64,000 nt of DNA, from NCBI RefSeq assembly GCF_001673315.1, contig NZ_LZLQ01000129.1:26568-90567 (forward strand), read 5' to 3'. Shown here one piece after another: positions 53,180 to 61,861 of this stretch. The translations under genes and the position numbers were made by a program. The notes under the pieces are model-generated. The model made no database searches. It was not told where the DNA came from and saw only the letters and a program-made list of their open reading frames with translations. Position 1 is the stretch's first letter, and each line of letters begins with the position of its first letter. Source of the DNA: Mycobacterium asiaticum. GTDB taxonomy: Bacteria > Actinomycetota > Actinomycetes > Mycobacteriales > Mycobacteriaceae.

Positions 53180-53893
53180 ATGCGTCACAAGCGATTTCGT
53201 TTCTCCCTAGCCTGGATCACCGTCTTGGTGACTGGGCTTTTGATCACTCTGGCCCCTCCGGCCGCGGCTGAGGGCGAGTGGGACCCCACGCTGCCGGCAG
53301 CGATCAGCGCCGGGGCGCCGGGTGACCCGCTCGCGGTCGCCAACGCCTCGCTGCAAGCCACCGCCCAAGCCACCCAGACCACGCTCAATCTGGGTCAGCA
53401 ATTCCTCAGCGGGTTGGGGATCAACCTGGGTGGTAACGCCGCACCTGCCGCCGCCAACACCAGCGGAAGCCGGATTCCGCGGGCAAACGGGCGGGAGGCC
53501 ATCGAGCACGTGATCCGTCGCGCCGGGTCACAGATGGGTGTGCCGTACTCCTGGGGTGGCGGCTCGCTGGAGGGGCCCAGCAAGGGCGTCGATTCCGGCG
53601 CCGGCATCAACGGCTTCGACTGCTCGGGTCTGATGCGCTATGCCTTCGCCGGCGTCGGGGTGCTGATCCCGCGGTTTTCCGGCGACCAGTACAACGCCGG
53701 GCGCCACATTCCGCAGAACGAAGCCAGGCGCGGAGACCTCATTTTCTACGGCCCGAACGGCAGCCAACACGTCACCATGTATCTGGGCAACGGACAGATG
53801 CTGGAAGCGTCCAGCCTGGCCGGCAAAGTCACGATCAGCCCGGTGCGCAAGCCCGGCATGACGCCCTATCTGACTAGGATCATCGAGTACTGA
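53180..53893 (+). CDS. ripB: NlpC/P60 peptidoglycan endopeptidase RipB
   Basis: 237 residues. Signal peptide to about 30 (LAWITVLVTGLLITLAPPAAAEG), then the same NlpC/P60 domain as RipA (GFDCSGLMRY, GSQHVTMY, MLEASS) but no N-terminal coiled coil. It begins 9 bp after ripA and likely shares its transcript. The segment WDPTLP is repeated in both proteins, consistent with duplication. Confidence 0.95.
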   Translation: MRHKRFRFSLAWITVLVTGLLITLAPPAAAEGEWDPTLPAAISAGAPGDPLAVANASLQATAQATQTTLNLGQQFLSGLGINLGGNAAPAAANTSGSRIPRANGREAIEHVIRRAGSQMGVPYSWGGGSLEGPSKGVDSGAGINGFDCSGLMRYAFAGVGVLIPRFSGDQYNAGRHIPQNEARRGDLIFYGPNGSQHVTMYLGNGQMLEASSLAGKVTISPVRKPGMTPYLTRIIEY

Positions 53894-54024
53894 GCCAGGT
53901 GGGCTGCCCGAGCGTGCGTCGACGGATCCCCAGACGCCTGGAATAGTTGAACGCGGGCACGTCGCTGCCCGGTGACGTTAGTCGGGTCGGCAGTCGTGTC
54001 GGGATGAGCTGTGGAGGGTTGTTG

Positions 54025-55149
54025 ATGACATCAGCAGGAGGCGGTTACCCGGGTCCGGGGGGGCATTCAGCCCCGCCCACCCAGGAGGCGCACGTGAGTG
54101 GCTCTCCCGGTGGATCGGACGGGCTCGCCGCCGAGGTACACACCCTCGAGCGGGCAATCTTCGAGGTCAAGCGGATCATCGTCGGCCAGGACCAGCTGGT
54201 AGAGCGCATGCTCGTCGGGTTGCTCGCCAAGGGGCACGTGTTGCTGGAGGGTGTCCCCGGCGTCGCCAAGACGCTGGCGGTCGAGACCTTCGCGCGCGTG
54301 GTCGGCGGGACGTTCGCCCGTATCCAGTTCACCCCGGACCTGGTGCCCACCGACATCGTCGGTACCCGCATCTACCGGCAGGGCAAGGAGGAGTTCGACA
54401 CCGAACTCGGACCGGTGGTGGTCAACTTCCTGCTCGCCGACGAGATCAACCGTGCGCCGGCGAAGGTCCAGTCCGCGCTGCTCGAGGTGATGGCCGAACG
54501 GCACGTATCCATCGGCGGTAAGACCTTCCCGCTGCCCAATCCGTTCCTGGTGATGGCGACCCAGAACCCCATCGAACAAGAAGGTGTCTACCCGCTGCCC
54601 GAAGCGCAGCGGGACCGCTTCCTGTTCAAGATCAATGTGGGCTACCCGTCACCCGAAGAAGAGCGGGAGATCATCTACCGGATGGGTGTGACCCCGCCGC
54701 AGCCCAAGCAGATCCTGGACACCGGCGACCTGCTGCGGTTGCAGACGGTCGCGGCCAACAGTTTCGTGCACCACGCGCTGGTCGACTACGTCGTCCGGGT
54801 GGTGACCGCGACCCGGCACCCCGAACAGCTGGGCATGAACGACGTCAAGACCTGGATCGCGTTCGGCGCCTCGCCCCGTGCTTCGCTGGGCATCATCGCC
54901 GCATCCCGGGCGCTGGGCCTGGTGCGGGGCCGCGACTACGTCATCCCGCAGGACATCATCGACGTCATTCCCGATGTGCTGCGACACCGACTGGTGCTCA
55001 CCTACGACGCGTTGGCGGACGAGATCACCGCTGAGACCGTTATCAACCGCGTCCTGCAGACGGTGGCGCTGCCGCAGGTGAACGCTGTTCCGCAGCAAGG
55101 ACATTCGGTTGGCCCGGTGATGCAGGGTGCCGCGGCGGGCGGTCGGTGA
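54025..55149 (+). CDS. moxR1: MoxR-family AAA+ ATPase
   Basis: 374 residues from ATG 54025, which has GGAGGG. Walker A EGVPGVAKTLAVE, Walker B LLADEINRAPAK, sensor 1 ATQNPIE and arginine-finger region YPLPEAQRDRF are intact. MoxR ATPases are chaperones, often for metal-dependent or VWA proteins. The next two genes encode DUF58 and VWA proteins, the standard MoxR partners, so the three likely form one complex or pathway. Matches Rv1479. Confidence 0.95.
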   Translation: MTSAGGGYPGPGGHSAPPTQEAHVSGSPGGSDGLAAEVHTLERAIFEVKRIIVGQDQLVERMLVGLLAKGHVLLEGVPGVAKTLAVETFARVVGGTFARIQFTPDLVPTDIVGTRIYRQGKEEFDTELGPVVVNFLLADEINRAPAKVQSALLEVMAERHVSIGGKTFPLPNPFLVMATQNPIEQEGVYPLPEAQRDRFLFKINVGYPSPEEEREIIYRMGVTPPQPKQILDTGDLLRLQTVAANSFVHHALVDYVVRVVTATRHPEQLGMNDVKTWIAFGASPRASLGIIAASRALGLVRGRDYVIPQDIIDVIPDVLRHRLVLTYDALADEITAETVINRVLQTVALPQVNAVPQQGHSVGPVMQGAAAGGR

Positions 55150-56093
55150 CAGATAAGAAGGCGGTTCGTCATCCGCCCTCGATGCTGCGCGGCACCATCG
55201 ACGACCCGAAGTTGTCGGCGGCGCTGCGTACCCTCGAACTGACCGTCAGCCGCAAGCTGGACGGCATCCTGCACGGTGACCACCTTGGTCTAATCCCGGG
55301 GCCGGGCAGTGAGCCGGGTGAGTCGCGGGTCTACCAGCCCGGTGACGACGTGCGCCGGATGGACTGGGCGGTCACCGCGCGCACCACCCACCCCCATGTG
55401 CGGCAGATGATCGCCGACCGCGAGCTGGAGACATGGCTGGTGGTCGACATGTCGGCCAGCCTGGACTTCGGCACGTCCACCTGCGAGAAGCGGGACTTGG
55501 CGGTGGCGGCCGCGGCGGCCATCTCGTTCCTCAACGTCGGCGGCGGAAACCGGCTGGGTGCGCTCATTTCCAACGGCGAGAACATGATTCGTGTGCCGGC
55601 GCGTTCGGGTCGCGAGCATGTCCACACGATGCTGCGCACCATCGCGACCACGCCCAAAGCGCCGGTCGGGGTGCGCGGTGACCTGGCCGCGGCTATCGAC
55701 GCCCTGCGCCGGCCCGAACGCCGTCGCGGCATGGCGGTGATCATCAGCGACTTCCTCGGGCCGATCAACTGGATGCGCCCGCTGCGCGCCATCGCTGCCC
55801 GTCATGAAGTTTTGGCCATCGAGGTGCTGGATCCCCGCGACGTCGAACTGCCCGACATCGGCGACGTGGTGCTGCAGGACGCCGAGTCCGGCGTCGTGCG
55901 CGAATTCACCATCGACGCCCAGCTGCAAACCGATTTCGCCAAAGCCGCGGCAAAGCATCGCGACGATGTGGCCCGCACCATCCGCGGCTGCGGTGCGCCG
56001 TTGATGACGCTGCGCACCGACTCCGACTGGATCGCCGACATCGTTCGATTCATCTCCTCCCGCCGGCGCGGAGCGATGGCGGGACGCCGGTGA
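55146..56093 (+). CDS. DUF58 domain protein (Rv1480-like)
   Basis: 315 residues, soluble. The DUF58 signature YQPGDDVRRMDWAVTART is at about residue 60, followed by a VWA-like fold with VVDMSASLDFG. GTG overlaps the moxR1 stop by GTGA. Works with MoxR ATPases; exact role unknown. Confidence 0.92.
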   Translation: MTDKKAVRHPPSMLRGTIDDPKLSAALRTLELTVSRKLDGILHGDHLGLIPGPGSEPGESRVYQPGDDVRRMDWAVTARTTHPHVRQMIADRELETWLVVDMSASLDFGTSTCEKRDLAVAAAAAISFLNVGGGNRLGALISNGENMIRVPARSGREHVHTMLRTIATTPKAPVGVRGDLAAAIDALRRPERRRGMAVIISDFLGPINWMRPLRAIAARHEVLAIEVLDPRDVELPDIGDVVLQDAESGVVREFTIDAQLQTDFAKAAAKHRDDVARTIRGCGAPLMTLRTDSDWIADIVRFISSRRRGAMAGRR

Positions 56094-56127
56094 CGCAATT
56101 GCTCCCCTTGCTCGAGACGGGTCTGTT

Positions 56128-57135
56128 ATGACGTTGCCGTTGCTGGGGCCGATGACACTGTCCGGCTTCGAACACTCCTGGTTTTTTCTGTTCCTGCTGG
56201 TCGTCGCCGGGCTGGTCGCGCTGTATGTCGTTCTGCAGCTGGCGCGGCAGCGGCGGATGTTGCGCTTCGCCAACATGGAGCTGCTGGAAAGCGTTGCGCC
56301 TAAACGACCTTCGCGCTGGCGGCACGTACCGGCGATTCTGTTGGCGCTCTCGTTGGTGCTGTTCACCGTGGCCATGGCGGGCCCGACGAACGACGTGCGT
56401 ATCCCGCGCAACCGCGCGGTGGTGATGCTGGTCATCGACGTGTCGCAGTCGATGCGCGCCACCGATGTCGAGCCCAACCGGATGGTCGCCGCGCAGGAGG
56501 CAGCCAAGCAGTTCGCCGACGAACTCACGCCCGGAATCAACCTCGGTTTGATCGCCTACGCGGGCACCGCGACAGTGCTGGTTTCGCCGACCACCAACCG
56601 GGATGCCACCAAGGCCGCGCTGGACAAGTTGCAGTTCGCCGACCGCACCGCCACCGGCGAGGGCATCTTCACGGCGCTGCAGGCCATCGCCACGGTCGGT
56701 GCGGTGATCGGTGGCGGCGACACGCCGCCGCCCGCGCGCATCGTGTTGTTCTCCGACGGTAAAGAGACGATGCCGACCAACCCGGACAACCCCAAGGGCG
56801 CCTTCACCGCTGCGCGCACAGCCAAGGACCAGGGGGTGCCGATTTCGACGATCTCGTTCGGCACGCCGTACGGGTTCGTGGAGATCAACGATCAGCGTCA
56901 GCCGGTGCCGGTTGACGACGAGACCTTGAAGAAAGTTGCGCAGTTGTCCGGCGGGAACGCTTACAACGCCGCGACTTTGGCGGAGCTGAAGGCGGTCTAT
57001 GCCTCACTGCAGCAGCAGATCGGCTACGAGACCATCAAGGGTGACGCGAGCGTGGGCTGGCTGCGGTTGGGTGCGTTGGTGTTGGCGATCGCCGGACTGG
57101 CCGCGCTGCTGATCAACCGGCGCCTGCCCGCGTAG
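56128..57135 (+). CDS. VWA-domain membrane protein (Rv1481-like, BatA type)
   Basis: 335 residues. Two N-terminal membrane helices (FFLFLLVVAGLVALYVVLQLA, HVPAILLALSLVLFTVAMA), a VWA domain at about 90-290 with an intact MIDAS (IDVSQSMRA, later FSDGKET), and a C-terminal helix (LGALVLAIAGLAALLI). Located in the membrane. Third member of the moxR1-DUF58-VWA set. Confidence 0.93.
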   Translation: MTLPLLGPMTLSGFEHSWFFLFLLVVAGLVALYVVLQLARQRRMLRFANMELLESVAPKRPSRWRHVPAILLALSLVLFTVAMAGPTNDVRIPRNRAVVMLVIDVSQSMRATDVEPNRMVAAQEAAKQFADELTPGINLGLIAYAGTATVLVSPTTNRDATKAALDKLQFADRTATGEGIFTALQAIATVGAVIGGGDTPPPARIVLFSDGKETMPTNPDNPKGAFTAARTAKDQGVPISTISFGTPYGFVEINDQRQPVPVDDETLKKVAQLSGGNAYNAATLAELKAVYASLQQQIGYETIKGDASVGWLRLGALVLAIAGLAALLINRRLPA

Positions 57136-57170
57136 GTCTTGGGCTTTTTACGCCTAGCTCTCTTGTTTCC

Positions 57171-57230
57171 GCCGAGCGTTACCTGGCTGCCATTTTGGGC
57201 CCACGATTTGGCAGCCTGGTTACGCTCGCG
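57171..57230. repeat. 60-bp palindromic element, family 2, copy 2
   Basis: Ends GCCGAGCGTTAC and GTTACGCTCGCG; the inner arms CTGGCTGCCA and the partner of GGCAGCCTGG pair almost completely, so this is the best hairpin of the three. It lies 35 bp after the VWA gene and 5 bp beyond the stop of the second AbiEi/DUF559 gene. Confidence 0.8.
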
Positions 57231-57235
57231 AGTGA

Positions 57236-58084
57236 TCACGAGGCCCCGCGCGAGGTTCGGGCCTGCCGCACTCGATGGATGATGTCTGTGGGGTGGTCTC
57301 CAGCGACGACCCGAACCACGATCCAGCCGAAACGGTGTGTCACTTTCTCGTGTCGGCGGATGTCCTTCCTGACGTGGTACCGATCGGTCAGGTGATGGTC
57401 GCCGTCGTACTCGGCGGCGACCTTGATGTCTTCCCAGCCCATATCCAAGTAGGCCTCCGCCCAACCCCATTCATTGCACACCGCGATTTGCGTCTGCGGA
57501 CGCGGAAAGCCCGCGCGGATCAAGAGCAATCGCAGCCAGGTTTCCTTCGGGGACTGAGCTCCGCCGTCGACGAGGTCGAGAACGGCTCGGGCGGATTGAA
57601 CGCCGCGGCGTCCTTTATAGCGGCTGACTAATAGCTCGACGTCGGCCATTTTCAGTTCGGTTGCCTGCATCAGGGCGTCGACAGCTGCAACGGCGCGGTC
57701 CAGCGGAAGTCGCCGGGCGAGGTCGACGGCCGTCCTCTCCGGTGTGGTGACGCGCATGCCGTTGACGACGCAGATCTCGTCGGGCTCGATGCGTTCCTCC
57801 CAGACCAGCACACCGGGCGCCCGGCGACGGTTCGTGTCGATGATCGCGGCGGGAAGATCCGCGTGGATCCACCTCGCACCATGAAGAGCGGAAGCCGAAT
57901 AACCGGCCAGCACGCCACGTCGGCGCGAGCGCAACCACAGCGCTCTTGCACGTACATGCGCGGTTAGTTCGAGATCGCGCGGTACGTACACGTCCTTATG
58001 GAGCGCGACATAGCGGCTCCGCAGCTGGTACTTCGTCAAAACGCCGGCAGCTAGAGCCTCGCTTCCTAGGAAAGGATCTGTCAT
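57236..58084 (-). CDS. AbiEi-like N-terminus fused to DUF559/Vsr-like nuclease domain, paralogue 2
   Basis: 282 residues. Aligns with paralogue 1 end to end: GSEAL at 7-11, LRSR, DVYVPRD, LHGARWI, TTPERTAVDLARRL, and SPKETWLRLLLIRAGFPRPQTQI with E181 at the same index. The nuclease-like core is D214, E225, D227 and H231 (LDMGWEDIKVAAEYDGDHH) followed by IRRHEKVTHRFGWIVVRV. No partner toxin is present. Position corresponds to Rv1482c between Rv1481 and fabG1. Both flanks carry family-2 palindromes. No good ribosome-binding site precedes the ATG. Confidence 0.75.
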   Translation of the reverse strand: MTDPFLGSEALAAGVLTKYQLRSRYVALHKDVYVPRDLELTAHVRARALWLRSRRRGVLAGYSASALHGARWIHADLPAAIIDTNRRRAPGVLVWEERIEPDEICVVNGMRVTTPERTAVDLARRLPLDRAVAAVDALMQATELKMADVELLVSRYKGRRGVQSARAVLDLVDGGAQSPKETWLRLLLIRAGFPRPQTQIAVCNEWGWAEAYLDMGWEDIKVAAEYDGDHHLTDRYHVRKDIRRHEKVTHRFGWIVVRVVAGDHPTDIIHRVRQARTSRGAS

Positions 58085-58119
58085 GACCAGAAGTGTGCTG
58101 GGTCACACCGACAGCGCTT

Positions 58120-58179
58120 CGCGAGCGTAACCCCGCTGCGGAATCTGCCAGCGAATCTCGCTACCCGGTTACGCTCGGT
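58120..58179. repeat. 60-bp palindromic element, family 2, copy 3
   Basis: Ends CGCGAGCGTAAC and GTTACGCTCGGT, 60 bp overall; the interior (CCCGCTGCGGAATCTGCCAG...) diverges from the other copies and pairs less well. It lies 35 bp upstream of the AbiEi/DUF559 ATG and 108 bp before the fabG1 -10. Confidence 0.75.
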
Positions 58180-58200
58180 CGCCGGGTCGTGCCGCAGCCC

Positions 58201-58248
58201 GGCAGCAAGCTCGGCGGCAAGCCTGGTAGCAAGCTCGGCAGCAAACCC
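58201..58248. repeat. Four 12-bp tandem units upstream of fabG1
   Basis: GGCAGCAAGCTC, GGCGGCAAGCCT, GGTAGCAAGCTC, GGCAGCAAACCC: a 12-bp period with a 24-bp super-period. They lie between the third family-2 palindrome and the fabG1 promoter. The short open frame across them (GSKLGGKPGSKL) is probably not a gene. Confidence 0.7.
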
Positions 58249-58287
58249 GCCAGGCCAGCCGGTTTCTTGGCAACCCTGATGAGGCGA

Positions 58288-58293
58288 TAGGTT
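58288..58293 (+). promoter_or_regulatory. -10 element of the fabG1-inhA operon (leaderless)
   Basis: GATAGGTT precedes GACGGG and the GTG at 58300; TAGGTT is the TANNNT -10 with a 6-nt spacer. The same GATAGGTTG...GGGGTGACTG arrangement is found at the M. tuberculosis fabG1-inhA promoter, where mutations near it raise InhA levels. The conservation supports both the promoter and the GTG start. Confidence 0.75.
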
Positions 58294-58299
58294 GACGGG

Positions 58300-59043
58300 G
58301 TGACTGACAGCGCCGTAGGAGCCGGCAAACCCGAGTTCGTATCCCGTTCAGTGCTGGTCACCGGCGGAAACCGGGGCATCGGACTGGCTATCGCGCAGCG
58401 GTTGGCCGCCGACGGACACAAGGTCGCCGTTACCCACCGCGGATCCGGGGCGCCCGAGGGCCTCTTCGGCGTCGAGTGTGACGTCACGGACAGCGACGCC
58501 GTCGACCGCGCCTTCAAGGAGGTCGAGGAGCACCAGGGTGCGGTCGAGGTGCTGGTGTCCAACGCCGGCATTTCCGCGGACGCCTTTCTGATCCGGATGA
58601 CCGAGGAGCGGTTCCAGAAGGTCATCGACGCGAACCTCACCGGGGCGTTCCGGGTGACCCAGCGCGCCTCGCGGAGCATGCAGAAGAAGCGCTTCGGCCG
58701 GATCATCTACGTAGGCTCGGTTTCGGGCAGTTGGGGAATCGGCAACCAGGCCAACTACGCGGCTTCCAAGGCGGGGCTGATCGGCATGGCCCGGTCGATC
58801 TCGCGAGAACTGTCTAAGGCCGGAGTCACCGCGAACGTGGTGGCCCCCGGATATATCGACACTGAAATGACCCGGTCGCTCGATGAGCGGATCCAAGAGG
58901 GCGCACTGCAATTCATCCCGGCCAAGCGCGTCGGCACCGCCGCCGAAGTCGCCGGGGTGGTCAGCTTCCTAGCGTCCGAAGATGCAAGCTACATCGCCGG
59001 CGCGGTCATACCCGTCGACGGCGGCATGGGTATGGGCCACTGA
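58300..59043 (+). CDS. fabG1: 3-oxoacyl-ACP reductase MabA (FabG1)
   Basis: 247 residues, identical in length to MabA. It reduces beta-ketoacyl-AcpM with NADPH in FAS-II mycolic acid elongation. SDR features: VTGGNRGIGLAIA, NAG (VLVSNAGIS), catalytic Ser (VGSVSGSWG) and the YxxxK of QANYAASKAG. inhA follows after 25 bp in the same operon. Confidence 0.98.
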   Translation: MTDSAVGAGKPEFVSRSVLVTGGNRGIGLAIAQRLAADGHKVAVTHRGSGAPEGLFGVECDVTDSDAVDRAFKEVEEHQGAVEVLVSNAGISADAFLIRMTEERFQKVIDANLTGAFRVTQRASRSMQKKRFGRIIYVGSVSGSWGIGNQANYAASKAGLIGMARSISRELSKAGVTANVVAPGYIDTEMTRSLDERIQEGALQFIPAKRVGTAAEVAGVVSFLASEDASYIAGAVIPVDGGMGMGH

Positions 59044-59068
59044 TTCCACTCAAGACATAAGGACGGAC

Positions 59069-59878
59069 ATGGCAGGACTGCTCGAAGGCAAACGAATCCT
59101 GGTCAGCGGGATCATCACCGACTCGTCGATCGCGTTCCACATCGCGCGGGTCGCCCAGGAACAGGGCGCTCAGCTGGTGCTCACCGGATTCGACCGAATG
59201 CGGCTGATCCAGCGCATCGCCGACCGGTTGCCCCAGAAGGCGCCGCTGATCGAACTCGACGTGCAGAACGAAGAGCACCTGTCAACCCTCGCCGACCGGG
59301 TGCTGGCCGAGATCGGCGAAGACAACCGCCTGGACGGCGTCGTGCACTCGATCGGGTTCATGCCGCAGACCGGCATGGGCATCAATCCGTTCTTCGACGC
59401 GCCCTACGAGGACGTGTCCAAGGGCATCCACATCTCGGCCTACTCCTACGCGTCGTTGGCAAAAGCGTTGTTGCCGATCATGAACCGCGGCGGGGCGATC
59501 GTAGGCATGGATTTCGACCCCACCCGCGCGATGCCGGCGTACAACTGGATGACGGTCGCCAAGAGCGCCCTGGAATCGGTCAACAGGTTCGTGGCCCGCG
59601 AGGCCGGCCAGGTCGGCGTACGCTCGAATCTCGTTGCAGCGGGACCGATTCGGACGCTGGCTATGAGCGCCATCGTCGGTGGCGCGCTGGGTGAGGAGGC
59701 CGGTGCCCAGATGAAGCTGCTGGAGGACGGCTGGGACCAGCGTGCGCCGATCGGCTGGGACATGAAGGACCCGACGCCGGTCGCCAAGACGGTCTGCGCG
59801 GTGCTCTCCGATTGGCTGCCCGCGACGACGGGCGACATCATTTACGCCGACGGCGGCGCCCACACCCAATTGCTGTAA
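59069..59878 (+). CDS. inhA: Enoyl-ACP reductase InhA
   Basis: 269 residues, the M. tuberculosis length. NADH-dependent reduction of long-chain enoyl-AcpM, the isoniazid target. VSGIITDSSIAFHIA, SIGFMPQTGMG (S94 region unaltered), and the Y158 site as MPAYNWMTVAKSAL are wild type. ATG 59069 has AAGGACGG. cpfC starts 5 bp after its stop. Confidence 0.98.
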   Translation: MAGLLEGKRILVSGIITDSSIAFHIARVAQEQGAQLVLTGFDRMRLIQRIADRLPQKAPLIELDVQNEEHLSTLADRVLAEIGEDNRLDGVVHSIGFMPQTGMGINPFFDAPYEDVSKGIHISAYSYASLAKALLPIMNRGGAIVGMDFDPTRAMPAYNWMTVAKSALESVNRFVAREAGQVGVRSNLVAAGPIRTLAMSAIVGGALGEEAGAQMKLLEDGWDQRAPIGWDMKDPTPVAKTVCAVLSDWLPATTGDIIYADGGAHTQLL

Positions 59879-59883
59879 GCATC

Positions 59884-60885
59884 ATGGACTTTGACGCCGT
59901 CCTGCTGCTCTCCTTCGGCGGCCCGGAAGGCCCGGAACAGGTGCGGCCGTTCCTGGAAAATGTCACGCGGGGCAGGAATGTGCCACCTGAACGGCTGGAC
60001 GACGTCGCCGAGCACTACCTGCATTTCGGCGGGGTGTCACCGATCAACGGCATCAACCGGGCGTTGATCGCCGAGCTGGAGGCCGAGCAGGATCTGCCGG
60101 TGTATTTCGGCAACCGCAACTGGGCGCCTTACGTCGAGGACACCGTCAAGACTATGCGCGACAACGGTATTCGATGCGCAGTGGTTTTCACCACGTCGGC
60201 GTGGAGTGGCTACTCCAGCTGCACGCAATACGTCGAAGACATCGCACGCGCGCGCGAAGCGGCCGGCCCGGACGCGCCGAAACTCGTCAAACTGCGGACC
60301 TACTTCGACCATCCGCTGTTCGTCGAGATGTTCAGCGACGCGGTCGCCGCGGCCGCCGCATCGGTGCCCGCCGATGCGCGGTTGGTGTTCACCGCGCATT
60401 CGATCCCGGTTGCTGCCGACCAGCGCTGCGGACCGAACCTCTACAGTCGCCAGGTCGCGTATGCCGCACGGCTGGTCGCCTCCGCAGCGGGTTACGCCGA
60501 GCACGACCTGGTGTGGCAGTCACGCTCTGGCCCGCCGCAGGTCCCTTGGCTCGAGCCCGACGTCGGCGACCATCTCAAGGTGCTGGCGGACACTGGCACC
60601 AAAGCCGTAATCGTCTGTCCCATCGGATTTGTCGCCGATCACATCGAGGTGGTTTGGGACCTGGACCACGAATTGCGGTTGCAAGCTGAGGCGCTGGGCA
60701 TCGTGTTGGCCCGCGCCAAGACACCCAACGCCGATCGCCGGTTCGCCCAGTTGGCCGTGGACCTGGTCAACGAGCTGCGAGACGAACGCGCCCCGGCACG
60801 GGTGAGCGGCCCGGATCAGGTATCAGGATGCCTGGCCAGCAGCAACGGCCAACCGTGCCGCCCACCGCACTGCGCTGCCGGCTAG
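59884..60885 (+). CDS. cpfC: Coproporphyrin III ferrochelatase (hemZ/hemH)
   Basis: 333 residues. Inserts Fe2+ into coproporphyrin III in actinobacteria (coproporphyrin-dependent heme pathway). The iron-site histidine is in FTAHSIPV and the partner glutamate in FVADHIEVVWDLDHE. The C-terminal cysteines CLASSNGQPCRPPHC, with another in YSSCTQY, fit the [2Fe-2S] ligands of mycobacterial ferrochelatase. Third gene after fabG1-inhA, linking it to that transcript. Its TAG shares a CTAG with the convergent gene. Confidence 0.94.
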   Translation: MDFDAVLLLSFGGPEGPEQVRPFLENVTRGRNVPPERLDDVAEHYLHFGGVSPINGINRALIAELEAEQDLPVYFGNRNWAPYVEDTVKTMRDNGIRCAVVFTTSAWSGYSSCTQYVEDIARAREAAGPDAPKLVKLRTYFDHPLFVEMFSDAVAAAAASVPADARLVFTAHSIPVAADQRCGPNLYSRQVAYAARLVASAAGYAEHDLVWQSRSGPPQVPWLEPDVGDHLKVLADTGTKAVIVCPIGFVADHIEVVWDLDHELRLQAEALGIVLARAKTPNADRRFAQLAVDLVNELRDERAPARVSGPDQVSGCLASSNGQPCRPPHCAAG

Positions 60886-61793
60886 TCCGCCCAGGCCGAG
60901 TGCAGGATTGCCGTGACCGCGGCCATCCGCGCCGAACGGACCACCGCGGTAAGGGGCCGCAACGCGTCGGTGGCAATCTGGCCCTCCGAGGATGACTGCG
61001 TCCCGGCCAGTTCCGGTGCGGCGGTTATCCGATCGGCCAGACGGCTCGAGCCCGCGCTGACCGCGATGATCGCGTCAACGTGCGCGGCGTTCTCCAAGAC
61101 TCGCAGCGCGCGCGTCGGCGCATGGTCGGGAACCCGGTGTTGCCGTGACGATTCCAGCAGCTGCTCCACCAGGCCGCGCGGATTCTCGACGTCATTGTTG
61201 GCCGATCCGAGCCCCATGGTGCTCAGCGCATCGGCGGCCGAACGTACGGCCGAGCGCAATGCGTACTCGGCGTCGCCCAGTTCGTGGTGGTCGAACACCG
61301 GCGCTGCCGGTAACGAGTACACCATCCATGTCAGCGCACACAATTCAGGCTCGTCGTGCTCGCCGATCTCATCGAGATCGCTGTACGCGACCTCCGGCAC
61401 CAGACCGATCGCGGCGCCGGGTTCGTCCGGGTTGGTGACGATCACGGCTTCGCCCGCGGCCAACGCGTCCCGCTCGAACTGGGACCCAGCGAAAAGCCCG
61501 CGCACATCGCCGGGCACCGGCAGCACCACATTGATCGTCCCGCGCAAGCTGCCGGGCGTCCGCGGCGACTTGCCGCCGACCGCAGCGCGCAACGTCTGCA
61601 GCAGACACACCGTCCCCGCGTCGCTGACATCGGGCCAGGGCAGCCCGGTATGGCCAGCAGCGATCGCATCGTACGCGGCGACCGATTGCTTTGGCGCCCA
61701 AAGGGATAGCGCGTCCAAAACGTCGTCCGGGGCGGCCTTGCCCGCGAGCCAGGCATTGGCCCACATCGACAGCGAAACACTCGGGCACCACAT
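60882..61793 (-). CDS. Conserved hypothetical protein (Rv1486c-like)
   Basis: 303 residues from ATG 61793 (GTG 61799 adds two). No membrane segment or known motif; the sequence is Ala/Asp-rich and helical, with an N-terminal WANAWLAGKAAPDDVLDALSLW and a central mixed domain (GTINVVLPVPGDVRGL, EAVIVTNPDEPGAAIGLVPE). Found next to the ferrochelatase gene in mycobacteria, as Rv1486c. Function unknown. TACACT on the minus strand, 8 nt upstream, may give a leaderless transcript. Confidence 0.85.
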   Translation of the reverse strand: MWCPSVSLSMWANAWLAGKAAPDDVLDALSLWAPKQSVAAYDAIAAGHTGLPWPDVSDAGTVCLLQTLRAAVGGKSPRTPGSLRGTINVVLPVPGDVRGLFAGSQFERDALAAGEAVIVTNPDEPGAAIGLVPEVAYSDLDEIGEHDEPELCALTWMVYSLPAAPVFDHHELGDAEYALRSAVRSAADALSTMGLGSANNDVENPRGLVEQLLESSRQHRVPDHAPTRALRVLENAAHVDAIIAVSAGSSRLADRITAAPELAGTQSSSEGQIATDALRPLTAVVRSARMAAVTAILHSAWAD

Positions 61794-61801
61794 GATCACG
61801 C

Positions 61802-61807
61802 AGTGTA
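61802..61807 (-). promoter_or_regulatory. Possible -10 of the Rv1486c-like gene
   Basis: The minus strand reads TACACT, 8 nt before ATG 61793. It fits TANNNT and a leaderless start. It faces the nfeD promoter 42 bp away. Confidence 0.4.
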
Positions 61808-61849
61808 ATAGTTCGCCGCCAGTTGAGGTGGATCGTCGTGGGTGGCGCG

Positions 61850-61855
61850 TATCCT
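61850..61855 (+). promoter_or_regulatory. Probable -10 of nfeD (leaderless)
   Basis: TATCCT, six bases (GTGCCC), then ATG 61862, with no ribosome-binding site. Same TANNNT-N6-start spacing as fabG1, echA12 and mptB. Confidence 0.5.
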
Positions 61856-61861
61856 GTGCCC

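Noticed and set aside
58093..58290. 65-codon open frame upstream of fabG1
   Set aside because: It runs through a palindrome, 12-bp repeats and the fabG1 promoter and has no ribosome-binding site.
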